The notes under the pieces are model-generated. The model saw only the letters and a list, made by a program, of their open reading frames with translations, did not search any database and was not told the origin of the DNA. The position numbers and the translations under genes are program-made. This document shows, piece by piece, positions 23,726 to 32,277 of a DNA stretch of 37,789 bases. Positions within the stretch are counted from its first letter, which is position 1. Each line of letters begins with the position of its first letter. The DNA comes from Treponema sp. (lineage in GTDB: Bacteria > Spirochaetota > Spirochaetia > Treponematales > Treponemataceae), in assembly GCA_012799545.1 (NCBI GenBank), contig JAAZLA010000059.1, positions 1 to 37,789 on the forward strand, given 5' to 3'.

Positions 23726-24187
23726 TTAAAAACCTTCATTTTCATAAATACTGCTACCATCAATGTATATCTGTATTATATCTATTTTCCTCACATTTCG
23801 AAAAATATTTTTTCTAAATAATGCAGCACCTTCTTTATTTGTTGATGCTTCATCGAGTATATTCAATGCTTCAGAAGAAAGATTCACATATAAGGTTTTC
23901 CCAACAAGAGCTGTGCTTAAACTCCTCGTATTGCGTGGAAACAAAGGGAGGGATCTATCGGCCATAGGACCAAGCAAAAGCTCATCAATAAGTAAGTTTA
24001 GTCTATCCCCTTTTTTTACCTTTGGTAGATATCGTGATTCTACTTGTAATACACCCGTATCTCTATGTTGAAAATAAAAAACAAAACGTGCTTTTTTATT
24101 GAATATAAAAAAAAGACTAAGTGAAATAATGCACAAGCTAGCAAGAATAATGAGGGCTACTATTTTTTTTTTCTCTATATGTATCAC
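23726..24187 (-). CDS. GerMN-domain protein with N-terminal membrane anchor
   Basis: A 153-residue protein: one hydrophobic helix (about 8-29), then an extracytoplasmic GerMN domain (about 38-150) with L-I-D-E-L-L-L-G-P, V-G-K-T-L-Y-V-N-L-S and a final I-Q-I-Y-I-D-G. GerMN domains occur in spore germination and cell-wall proteins, often next to N-acetylmuramoyl amidases, as here. The start is GTG, directly after the amidase stop, with AGGTGG about eight bases upstream inside the amidase gene. Probably helps the amidase act on peptidoglycan; no enzymatic residues are known for the domain. Confidence 0.85.
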   Translation of the reverse strand: MIHIEKKKIVALIILASLCIISLSLFFIFNKKARFVFYFQHRDTGVLQVESRYLPKVKKGDRLNLLIDELLLGPMADRSLPLFPRNTRSLSTALVGKTLYVNLSSEALNILDEASTNKEGAALFRKNIFRNVRKIDIIQIYIDGSSIYENEGF

Positions 24188-25240
24188 TTATTGACCACCT
24201 GTAAAACCTCGTGATTGTTCAAAATGCGTAATAAATGCACTGATTCCAGTATATATTGCTTGGGCAGCTTTACGCAAGTAGTTTTTATCTGCCAAGAGTG
24301 TCGCTTCTTCTTTATTGGTAACAAAGCCTAATTCAACCAAAACACTTGGCATATGGGCATGTTTGACAACAAACCATTCTTCCTCTTTTATACCTCGCTT
24401 TGGAGAAAGACTTCCAATTTCAGCGTCGAGAGAATCAAGAATAAATTTTGCTATCAAAATGCTCTCTGTAGTATACTCTTCTTCGAGCATAGAGTTAAGT
24501 ATGGGAAGCAAATCCTTATCAACTTCTGTTTCTGTAAGTATTGAACGACGATAACCGGGGCTTAAATACCACACTTCAAAACCTTTTGCCTTGGTGTCGA
24601 ATGCCGCATTTGCATGAATAGATATGTAGATTATCGCTTCATTTTCTGCCAAATTGATATTGTTTGCTTTTTCAACGCGCTCTTCGAGTGTTAAATATAC
24701 ATCCGTAGATCGTGTTAAAAGCACTTGTTTATCGGGATAGCGATTTTTCAATAATAAAAAAAGCTCAAGCGAGGTTGCCAATGCGACGTCTTTTTCTTGT
24801 ACTGTCGTTTTTTTACCACCAATAAGATGCGTTCCAATGGCTCCTGGGTCCTTACCTCCGTGCCCTGGATCGATGAGTATTGCGCCTACTTTGAAAAAAT
24901 CGAGTTCAGCTTCGCTTTGAAAAAGCTCGATTGCAAGTGAAATCACGTCTTTTGATACAAAGACTTGGTTATCCTTTCGAATAGGAGGCTCGATTATATG
25001 AAATTCTCTAAAATCAAGTAATGCGATGCTACTGTCTATGCTAATACTTAGGTGGTGTCCGTTTTTTTGTATAATCGCATGTGCAGCAAGTGGATCCCAA
25101 TACAAAAAAGCACCGAGTTTTGTCACCTCATCTTGTAAATTGACATAGTCTGCGGGAACTTTTGCAAAAAGGCAAAAAAAGGAGCTCAGAATAAAAAAGA
25201 TTATGATACTGTGTATTTTTTTCATTTCTGTCGATTTCAA
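24188..25240 (-). CDS. N-acetylmuramoyl-L-alanine amidase (Amidase_3)
   Basis: Zinc enzyme that cuts the bond between MurNAc and the stem peptide. An export signal (hydrophobic stretch to about residue 26) is followed by a region of about 100 residues, then the catalytic domain: I-D-P-G-H-G-G (zinc His), Q-E-K-D (zinc Glu), S-I-H-A-N-A (zinc His) and V-E-L-G-F (catalytic Glu). Two starts are possible: TTG 25240 has AAGGAAG six bases upstream and overlaps the previous stop (TTGA); ATG 25225 is five codons in with a poor SD. I keep the TTG. It probably acts in cell separation or in flagellar passage through the wall. Confidence 0.93.
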   Translation of the reverse strand: MKSTEMKKIHSIIIFFILSSFFCLFAKVPADYVNLQDEVTKLGAFLYWDPLAAHAIIQKNGHHLSISIDSSIALLDFREFHIIEPPIRKDNQVFVSKDVISLAIELFQSEAELDFFKVGAILIDPGHGGKDPGAIGTHLIGGKKTTVQEKDVALATSLELFLLLKNRYPDKQVLLTRSTDVYLTLEERVEKANNINLAENEAIIYISIHANAAFDTKAKGFEVWYLSPGYRRSILTETEVDKDLLPILNSMLEEEYTTESILIAKFILDSLDAEIGSLSPKRGIKEEEWFVVKHAHMPSVLVELGFVTNKEEATLLADKNYLRKAAQAIYTGISAFITHFEQSRGFTGGQ

Positions 25241-26877
25241 CCGCTACTTCCTTTTTTTTGCAGTATATACAATAAACCTTGTGAACCGCCGCGCAAGAAT
25301 GCCTGCCAAAAATCATAGGCGGGAATCGTGTAGTTTTCTAATCTTATGTTATTTTTAATAAAAAAAGCAAGATCATCTAAGCTTTTTTCTATTGTTTTAT
25401 AATTCCAATCAAAAACGGAGCGATTTTGAAAAAGCGGTGGTAGAAAATCTTCTGCTTCTTCAGCTGTCTTAGATTCTATTGCATTGATAAAAGAAAGAAC
25501 AGAGATCGGTTTTTCATTTTTCTGTTTTTCCAAGAAGGCTGCAGCCTCATCTCCTAGAGCTGCAAAGGCTGAGGGAGGAAACTTTGTAAGAAAATCTTCT
25601 CTTAAAAAAGCTTCTGTCTCAGCATTATTTTCTTCAAGCTCAAGAAAAAGACACGCAACAGCGTTTTCAGCTGCCTCAATCGCATCTTTTCGTGTTTTTG
25701 CTTGCGTTAAGACATTGCCCGCTTTTTCGACATTATTTGTCGGAAAAACAAGTTCGTCATGTACTTTTGCGCGAGGAAAAACAGCTTTTACATTTTCTAT
25801 GCCTTGGGCTTCTTCCATGCCATGAATTGCCTTTAATCTTCCAGGAATAGAAATCCAAGCTCGCTCAGCACTGTGCAATCGAGGTAAAAGTTGTTTTTCC
25901 ATCGTTTGAAGTGGTATTTTTTCACCTAAGGCAAGTTGGATAGCTAGTTTAGTCAGCGATATTCCAGAGGCATAGGGATAGGTCCAGCCTGACATATAGC
26001 CGCCTGAAAGCCGTGCAGCAATTTCGCCTATTTTACAACCTTCTTTGGTGTATTTTATATCGCCCTTGGCTGCTCCATGGCTTAAACCCAATGCTTTTAC
26101 GCCTTTTTTAAAGACTGAGATTATTTCCTCTTGTTTTTCTCGGCTCAAGGCTGTTGGCATAGTATGCCCCATCTCAACAAAATACGGTGGATAAAAAATA
26201 TGTCGGTCCGCAAAGCCGGTAATGTATACTTCGCCCTCATACACAAGCGCATCGATAGAAAACTCATCGCCTTCCATGTATTCTTCAAGAATTGCACGCT
26301 TTGACTTAGAGTATAACAAGGCTTGCTCGACTGCGGTATATAATGCTTCTTTGTTTTGCACGAGGCGACAGCCACGAGAACCCATATTGTCGACGGGTTT
26401 TACCACAAGGGGATAGGCTATGGGAAGGGAGGCCTGTATCTGAGAGAAGTTTTGGCTAAAATCTCTTTCATGTACTTCTAAAAAGGCAGGCGACGGGACG
26501 AGGGCTTTTTGAAAGCAGCTTCTCATGCGTATTTTATCGCTTGCGTTTCGGGCCGACTCTGGACTATGTCCTGGGAGAGCGCAAGCTTCGGCAATTTTTG
26601 CAACAGCAAAAGAAAAATCTGTCGCCGCGGTAAAAACTGCATCTAAACCACCTCTTTGTTTTTGCTCCAAGGCAAAATCTACGAGTGCATCGCTATCCTT
26701 TAAGTCAATCGACACAAAGACATCGGCAAGATGAGCTGCAGGAGCGCGTGGGTTGCCATCGCTTAGGATAACACGCAACCCCAGCTCTCGCGCCGCTTCT
26801 ATCGCAGGTATTTGCATAAAACCTGCACCAAGTATGAAAATAGTTTTTTTTGTTTTAGTATCTGCTTGCATTCCCAT
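25237..26877 (-). CDS. ATP-grasp carboxylate-amine ligase-like protein
   Basis: A 546-residue protein. The pre-ATP-grasp domain starts I-F-I-L-G-A-G (like PurK/CarB). The ATP-grasp core (about residues 115-320) has V-V-K-P-V-D-N-M-G-S-R-G, E-E-Y-M-E-G-D-E-F-S and G-E-I-A-A-R-L-S-G-G. Such enzymes join a carboxylate to an amine or thiol through an acyl-phosphate. A C-terminal region of roughly 130 residues is unlike PurK or CarB and unrecognised. ATG 26877 is 22 bases after the fusion gene; the frame is open further upstream inside that gene. Neighbours suggest a modified sugar or cell-envelope precursor as substrate; this is inference. Confidence 0.85.
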   Translation of the reverse strand: MGMQADTKTKKTIFILGAGFMQIPAIEAARELGLRVILSDGNPRAPAAHLADVFVSIDLKDSDALVDFALEQKQRGGLDAVFTAATDFSFAVAKIAEACALPGHSPESARNASDKIRMRSCFQKALVPSPAFLEVHERDFSQNFSQIQASLPIAYPLVVKPVDNMGSRGCRLVQNKEALYTAVEQALLYSKSKRAILEEYMEGDEFSIDALVYEGEVYITGFADRHIFYPPYFVEMGHTMPTALSREKQEEIISVFKKGVKALGLSHGAAKGDIKYTKEGCKIGEIAARLSGGYMSGWTYPYASGISLTKLAIQLALGEKIPLQTMEKQLLPRLHSAERAWISIPGRLKAIHGMEEAQGIENVKAVFPRAKVHDELVFPTNNVEKAGNVLTQAKTRKDAIEAAENAVACLFLELEENNAETEAFLREDFLTKFPPSAFAALGDEAAAFLEKQKNEKPISVLSFINAIESKTAEEAEDFLPPLFQNRSVFDWNYKTIEKSLDDLAFFIKNNIRLENYTIPAYDFWQAFLRGGSQGLLYILQKKGSSG

Positions 26878-26899
26878 AATTTTGAAGTATCCACATACA

Positions 26900-29575
26900 C
26901 TATAAAATATTACGCTTTTTGATACAATAGACCTCAAAGGTATCTGATAAAACAAGTTTATTTGCAATGCATACAGCAAGCCATTTCAAAACACCACCTC
27001 TTCTATACCAAGTAGCTAAAAAACCGAGAAATCTATGCGATTTTATACGTTCGAGGTGGCTTTCTTCTATTTTTATTTTTTGTACTTTAAATCCATAGGC
27101 TTGGAGGATTTTTTTTGCAGCTTTTTTATGCCAAATACTAAAATGATCCAAGGGAGATTGTTCAAAAAAATCTTTTTTAGATAGTTTCATGGAAATACCG
27201 CGGCCATTTGGTGTAGAAAAAGCAAAAACTCCACCAATCACTAAGAGGGCATTTACTTTTTTTAGCACAGCATCGAGGTTTTCAAAATGCTCGATGACAA
27301 ACCACATCGTAAGGCAGCCAAATTGTGATGGAAAAAGGCTTTCGGCCTCTATCTTCGAGGAGAAAAATTGAGGAAAGGGCGCAGAAATAGCCGGAAATCC
27401 CAGTTTTTCCTTGACATAGGCAACAGCTTTCTTGGAAATATCGCTACCAAAAGGTGAAAAACCAGCATCTTGGGCGGCAGATAAAAAAGGACCGTAGGCA
27501 CAACCTATATCGAGAATGCTTTTTTGAGGCGGCTTGAGCTCTTGTATTTCTTTTAAGCGTGCAAGTCCTCTTGCTTTTATATGTGAAAAATCTTCTAGAT
27601 AGGTTTTGCCATATTGTTTTTTATAATCATCAAAAAAATACGCTTCATTGTACTGAGTTTTATCTTTTGAAAGCCATGAAGGATAATAGAGCGAACAGGA
27701 TGCACATTTTCGAATTGTTTTACTTGGACATCGTTCAAGAACTTTATCTGCTCTTTTTTTTCTCAGTTTTTTTTCTACTGGAGATAGTTTTCTTTGAAAA
27801 TCTTCTTGACAAAGAGGACAAGAAAGAGTCCTTCCTTCTAGAAAATCTAAAAGAAAGACTGAAAGTGTCGATTTTTCTTGATTTAAAAGTGTAAAATCCA
27901 TTTCTAAAAGTGGCTGAAAAACAGCTGAAAGGTTTTTCTCCCCTAGACCATCGACTTTTTTTCCAAAAACTATTTTTTGAATGATTTTTTCAAAGCTGCT
28001 TTGGTTTAGCTTGTTTTTGGGAATATTGTAAAATCCATATTTTTTTGCCAGTTTTTCATGGATTTTGCTCGTTCCCAGTAAAATAAGCTCAGAGCCCGAC
28101 GCAAGGGCTTCAAAAGCGGTCAGCCCATAATGCGTTATAACAATATCATAATTGCATAATCGCTCTTTTAAGCTCGGTATGGGATTTTCTGGCAAAAGAA
28201 GCTCGATTTCAGAAGGAAGTTGCAGCGCCTTCACAGCCTTTTCTAAAAGATTTTTTGCCTTTAGAGCAAGTCGCCCTGGGTCTTCACCACCGAGGCTAAT
28301 TAAAAAGCGAATTGTTTTTTCTTGTTTTTCTGCATCGGTTTTATTATCACCCTGTGTATTCTCCGTCTTTTTTTGTATCTTCTCAGTTTTTTTTTGACAA
28401 GAGCGAAAATCTAAGAGTCGAATATCCATAAGGTTATTTTTTTTATTTTTAAGTGAAGGAATCGTATCGAGGACGTAGCTTACCGCTCTTAGATTTTTTT
28501 CTGATGCAGCTTCATCAAGGGCGAGGACTGGTGCGCGTTTTGCCAAGGCTTCTATTTCCTTTTTTTCTGTTCGAAAGGCATCGAGCACAATGAGGCCGGG
28601 TGCAAAGCTGTCAATTGATTCTAAGATTTGGTCTTTAAAAATACGCCCTTCACTCAATGCTATTTCTAAGAGTTTTTTTACTTCAGTGGAAGCATGGGGG
28701 GGTACAAAAAAGCTTGCGTCGAGTTCTTCTGCCACCATAAGTGCGCGGCGAAAATGTCCTGTGCCAAAGCCTTTTTTTACCTGCGCTATGTACAAAAGAG
28801 GCTTTCGAAATGCTTCTGAGTTTAAAACATCGAGAATTTCTCTTGCAGAAAAGACTTTTTTTTCGCAAGGAGAAGAAGCGAGGAATTTTTTCCCTGTTTC
28901 AAGGCGTTTTTTTTCTAGATGACGATAGAGCTTCAAAGCCCTTCGATAATCTTCTGCGGTGTCGATGGTAGTGCGCAATGTAGGAGCATAAAAAGAAGGC
29001 GGTGCATCGATAAAATGACATGAAAAATACGTTTTATGATTGTACAAGGCAGGTCCTACATGCTCGCATTCATAGGCATCGCAGCCTCTTTTCCAAGCCT
29101 TCAAAAGAGAAGTTGCTTTTAAAAGCTCTACTCCAGAGCCATGAGGCATTCCCGTAAAGGTAAGATAATCGCAGGCGATGCCCTGAGAGAGAATAGCATC
29201 CTTTTTTGCAAGGAGTTCAGGTATCGCTTCATAAAACAAAAAAGGATTGTCACCAGTTGCGCGGACTATGTAGAGATTTTCAAGGCTTTTTTCTGCCTCT
29301 TTTTCTATATGCTTTTCTATATATTCCTCTATCAAAAGACAAAAACGTTCCAAGACATTATCTGCGCTACCAGAAAAAATTTCATAGCCATGATTTTTTG
29401 CGATGGGTAAAAAAGCCTCATAGGAATAAGCATCTGTTGCCAAAAAATGAGCATCCGCTGGTATTTCTTTTAAGGCCAAAAGTGTATGAGCGATACTTGG
29501 CAGATTTCCGATGGACAAGAGAGCCTTGTGTGGGAGACGGCTAGATTGCAGACGCGCTTGCACAATAATAATCAT
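26900..29575 (-). CDS. Three-part fusion: SpsF-like nucleotidyltransferase, SpsG/PseG-like GT-B, zinc-knuckle SAM methyltransferase
   Basis: An 891-residue protein joining three usually separate enzymes. Residues 1-240: SpsF-type cytidylyltransferase-like fold (I-I-I-V-Q-A-R-L-Q-S-S-R-L-P-x-K, R-A-T-G-D-N-P). Residues about 260-550: PseG/SpsG-like GT-B domain with G-T-G-H-F-R-R near 270 and L-I-S-L-G-G-E-D-P near 428. Residues about 583-625: four cysteines (C-P-L-C and C-A-S-C), a zinc knuckle. Residues about 680-850: class I methyltransferase with L-D-I-G-C-A-Y-G near 687. SpsF and SpsG occur in surface polysaccharide pathways, and PseG removes UDP in pseudaminic acid synthesis. The start ATG overlaps the previous stop (TGATG). 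The whole suggests activation, processing and methylation of an unusual sugar. Confidence 0.85.
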   Translation of the reverse strand: MIIIVQARLQSSRLPHKALLSIGNLPSIAHTLLALKEIPADAHFLATDAYSYEAFLPIAKNHGYEIFSGSADNVLERFCLLIEEYIEKHIEKEAEKSLENLYIVRATGDNPFLFYEAIPELLAKKDAILSQGIACDYLTFTGMPHGSGVELLKATSLLKAWKRGCDAYECEHVGPALYNHKTYFSCHFIDAPPSFYAPTLRTTIDTAEDYRRALKLYRHLEKKRLETGKKFLASSPCEKKVFSAREILDVLNSEAFRKPLLYIAQVKKGFGTGHFRRALMVAEELDASFFVPPHASTEVKKLLEIALSEGRIFKDQILESIDSFAPGLIVLDAFRTEKKEIEALAKRAPVLALDEAASEKNLRAVSYVLDTIPSLKNKKNNLMDIRLLDFRSCQKKTEKIQKKTENTQGDNKTDAEKQEKTIRFLISLGGEDPGRLALKAKNLLEKAVKALQLPSEIELLLPENPIPSLKERLCNYDIVITHYGLTAFEALASGSELILLGTSKIHEKLAKKYGFYNIPKNKLNQSSFEKIIQKIVFGKKVDGLGEKNLSAVFQPLLEMDFTLLNQEKSTLSVFLLDFLEGRTLSCPLCQEDFQRKLSPVEKKLRKKRADKVLERCPSKTIRKCASCSLYYPSWLSKDKTQYNEAYFFDDYKKQYGKTYLEDFSHIKARGLARLKEIQELKPPQKSILDIGCAYGPFLSAAQDAGFSPFGSDISKKAVAYVKEKLGFPAISAPFPQFFSSKIEAESLFPSQFGCLTMWFVIEHFENLDAVLKKVNALLVIGGVFAFSTPNGRGISMKLSKKDFFEQSPLDHFSIWHKKAAKKILQAYGFKVQKIKIEESHLERIKSHRFLGFLATWYRRGGVLKWLAVCIANKLVLSDTFEVYCIKKRNIL

Positions 29576-30588
29576 CAATAGCTTTTCCAAAAAGCGAGGA
29601 TGGCGTTAAAATCAAGCTTGTATTTATCCGAATGACTCTCAACCCATTTTTTTGCCTCTCTAAATGCTGGAATTGCCTTGAAAAAATGCCCTGAATGAAT
29701 GGCATAGGGTAAAAAAGCTTTTTTTGGGTAGGATATTTTTCCCTTATCGCAGCGGGGAATAATATTTTTCAAATAAAACCGATAATAGGAGTCATCGATG
29801 CTCATATCCTCAGTCGCTCTTTCACCTTCATAGCTGAGACGAAAGGCAGGAGACATAAAGAGTGCATAGCCCCAAAGCCATGAACGTAAACCAAATTCGA
29901 CATTTTGCCAGTAGGGAGAAGAGAGTTCGCTGTCAAAACCGCCCATTTCAAAAAAATGTTTTTTATTGTAAATCCCCATAAAATCATAGGGATAAAGACT
30001 GATAGAATGTTCATACAAGAGTTTTGATAATGTAACAGTAAAATACGCGTCATCAATGCTTGGACTTGCTTTTACTGGTAAAACTTGAGAACTTGCAGAA
30101 TACAGCGAAGGCAAAAGACAAAGGGGTTTTCGCGGTATTTCTATCTTACATTCAGTATTGTCGCTTGTTGTAAAATCGTCCAAGGGTTTTTCAAAAAGCG
30201 ATAGCTTTGATAAGACAAAGTCGCTTAAAATATTTTCACGAATTTTTATATCGTCCCAAACAACAAAGACTGTCTCACCTTCAGTTTCCTTCATGCCAAT
30301 ATTTATCATCTGCCCGATATTTATTTCTTCTTGGGGAATAATAAAGCGCACGCAGGGAAAACGCCTTGAAAGCTCATCGAGGGCATAGTTTTTAGAAAAT
30401 TTTTCGACGCTTACAATCGATTGGAAGCCGCTTTTCATCAAGGCATCGAGAATTTGTGGCTTAAAGTGGGAGCCAGATCGAGAAAGCAATAAAACAGAAA
30501 TGGGTTTTGAGGCATAAGGATTTTTTTCACTTCCGCCTATTATTGTTCGTGCTATCTCTGTATTAAAAATTATAGGTGTAGTACTCAT
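29575..30588 (-). CDS. GT-A (family 2-like) glycosyltransferase
   Basis: A 337-residue protein. A strand-helix Rossmann start (I-S-V-L-L-L-S-R-S-G-S) is followed by V-V-W-D-D near residue 110, which fits the DxD metal/nucleotide-sugar site of GT-A enzymes. The later G-G-F-D-S-E-L plus Q-N-V-E-F-G-L-R-S-W-L-W-G matches the acceptor-side region with the usual acidic catalytic residue. No membrane helix is present. It overlaps the radical SAM gene by 26 bases (ATG 30588; a GTG at 30600 is an alternative) and the next gene by one base, so it is tightly coupled to both. Donor and acceptor cannot be told. Confidence 0.8.
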   Translation of the reverse strand: MSTTPIIFNTEIARTIIGGSEKNPYASKPISVLLLSRSGSHFKPQILDALMKSGFQSIVSVEKFSKNYALDELSRRFPCVRFIIPQEEINIGQMINIGMKETEGETVFVVWDDIKIRENILSDFVLSKLSLFEKPLDDFTTSDNTECKIEIPRKPLCLLPSLYSASSQVLPVKASPSIDDAYFTVTLSKLLYEHSISLYPYDFMGIYNKKHFFEMGGFDSELSSPYWQNVEFGLRSWLWGYALFMSPAFRLSYEGERATEDMSIDDSYYRFYLKNIIPRCDKGKISYPKKAFLPYAIHSGHFFKAIPAFREAKKWVESHSDKYKLDFNAILAFWKSY

Positions 30589-32215
30589 CACATTTCTCAC
30601 ATATTTTTTGAAGCCTGTTTTCTAAATGTCGACCGTATGCTTCTTTTTTCTTTTGCCATATTGTTTCTATATTGTCGCTAAAAATATTTCCTAAAATATA
30701 CTCTGTTTTTTCATAAGGTACAACAGAATGACAAAGCGGAACAGAACCGTCCAAAAAAATATGCATGTCGCGGCGAAGATGCCAGCAAGGATTTCGCTCA
30801 AGTGGGGCTAAATCGAGGACAGATTTTTCATCAAGGTAGCCTGAAAAACTATTATATTTTTGAATAATCGTTTTATCGGTTTTCTCCCGCCAGTATCGAA
30901 TAAAGGCTTCCAATTCTGCTTCATTTTCTTGTATACGTAAAAATTGCACATATGTAGAATGTGGAAAAGCTTTTTCTAAAAGCATATAGTTTTTTTCTGC
31001 CTGCTCAAGGCTAAAACCTGTACCATGGAGTTTTTCGTATAAGTCAGGACTTCGGGCATCCAAACCAAGTATCCAATACACTGCCTGATATGCAGTTTGT
31101 CTTTGCGGAGATTTTTCTATGATTTGACTTATCGACTGAATAAAATCTTCAGAAATGGAATAAGATGTTGTTTCGATTAAAAGAGAAAGGGAAGGATGTT
31201 TTAAAGTTTCTTCTATAAAAAATAAAAGTTCTGGATGATGCAAGGCTTCTCCCCAAAGCGAAAGTGAAATAAGGGCATCTTCGGAAAAAGAGAGAATTGC
31301 GTCAAGAATCGCTGTAAAATCTTCTTTTTTCATAAACTGGGCAGAATTGTCATAAAATGCTTCTTGAGGATTTTTTCTAAAACGCCCGAAATGTGCCGTG
31401 GGATAGGGACAAAAAAGACAGGTTCCCGCACATGAACTTGCTATTTGTATAGAATAATAGGCTGGAAGGCTGTGAAGGACAGAAATATCGGTAGAAAGCG
31501 AAAGAATTTTTTCAAAACCAATCTCCGAGACAGAAATTTCTGTTTCTCGAAAGCCTGAATCAATGAGGCGCTTCCAAAGAGATTTTGTTGAAAAAAGATT
31601 GCGTTTTGAATCCACAGAAAATGTGAGGCGCCATGGTCGCATATCTGTATCGCTGATATATGTTTCTATTTCAAAGGCATTGATATCTTTTTTGATAAGA
31701 GAAAATAAAAGATCTCGGCTGATATTTTCTGCTTTTTGATCTCGCTCCACTGTTTCTGCTTCTTTTAATTGCTCTAAACCCAAAAGAAGAGAAACCGCAT
31801 CGATATCTATAATCTCAGGAGCTAAACCAAGGGGAAAGGCCTCGCCAAAGCAATACGAACTTAAAGAATCTTCGTGTAAATCTATGAGCGACTTTGAAAT
31901 ATCTTTTTGCAAAAAGGGAGAATCTGCCCAAGCATAGATAATTGTTTTTGCATTTTTTTCGTCTGCACAGGTAAAAAAAGATTCGAGTAGTTTTTTTTCT
32001 GTCCATTTTTCTTTGTATACAAAGGAGGTGTTTTCAGTTTTTTCTAAAAAAGAAAAAGAAGATTCTGGTCTATCGCTGAGAATGCAAATAGCTTCCACAG
32101 CATCGAGATTTTTTGCCCATTCATAACTTAATACAATGGCAGATTTTTCATTAAAAACTTTTTCAAAGGCTCCTTCGTGCAAGCCTATTGCAGATAAAAT
32201 ACAGATACGTTTCAT
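30563..32215 (-). CDS. Radical SAM/SPASM protein with nucleotidyltransferase-like N-terminal domain
   Basis: A 550-residue protein. Residues about 1-170 resemble a degenerate GT-A or SpsF-type fold (I-I-Y-A-W-A-D-S-P-F-L at the DxD-like position). Residues about 255-450 are a radical SAM domain with C-A-G-T-C-L-F-C (CxxxCxxC) near 260. The C-terminus has SPASM-like cysteines: P-C-W-H, L-C-H-S and the final C-E-K-C-D, for auxiliary clusters. SPASM enzymes modify peptides, proteins or sugars. ATG 32215 is chosen; the frame is open 11 codons further up without a better signal. It is the first gene of the minus-strand cluster and is divergent from xseA. Confidence 0.87.
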   Translation of the reverse strand: MKRICILSAIGLHEGAFEKVFNEKSAIVLSYEWAKNLDAVEAICILSDRPESSFSFLEKTENTSFVYKEKWTEKKLLESFFTCADEKNAKTIIYAWADSPFLQKDISKSLIDLHEDSLSSYCFGEAFPLGLAPEIIDIDAVSLLLGLEQLKEAETVERDQKAENISRDLLFSLIKKDINAFEIETYISDTDMRPWRLTFSVDSKRNLFSTKSLWKRLIDSGFRETEISVSEIGFEKILSLSTDISVLHSLPAYYSIQIASSCAGTCLFCPYPTAHFGRFRKNPQEAFYDNSAQFMKKEDFTAILDAILSFSEDALISLSLWGEALHHPELLFFIEETLKHPSLSLLIETTSYSISEDFIQSISQIIEKSPQRQTAYQAVYWILGLDARSPDLYEKLHGTGFSLEQAEKNYMLLEKAFPHSTYVQFLRIQENEAELEAFIRYWREKTDKTIIQKYNSFSGYLDEKSVLDLAPLERNPCWHLRRDMHIFLDGSVPLCHSVVPYEKTEYILGNIFSDNIETIWQKKKEAYGRHLENRLQKICEKCDEYYTYNF

Positions 32216-32240
32216 ACTTCTTTTATCGGCAGAATTTCGC

Positions 32241-32269
32241 TTGCACAACAGAGCCCTTCAGTGTAAACT
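32241..32269 (+). promoter_or_regulatory. Candidate promoter of xseA-xseB-mutL
   Basis: TTGCAC (32241-32246), 17 bp spacer, TAAACT (32264-32269). The ATG at 32278 is eight bases beyond the -10 box, so the transcript would be leaderless or nearly so. Confidence 0.5.
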
Positions 32270-32277
32270 AAAAAAAG

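Noticed and set aside
27189..29544. Several plus-strand frames opposite the three-part fusion gene
   Set aside because: They are Phe/Leu/Ser-rich antisense shadows of a well-supported coding frame and have no SD or domain.
32216..32246. Promoter for the radical SAM gene on the minus strand (TTGTGC-17-TAAAAG)
   Set aside because: Both boxes are weak and the -10 ends four bases before the ATG, too close for a normal or leaderless start; not called.
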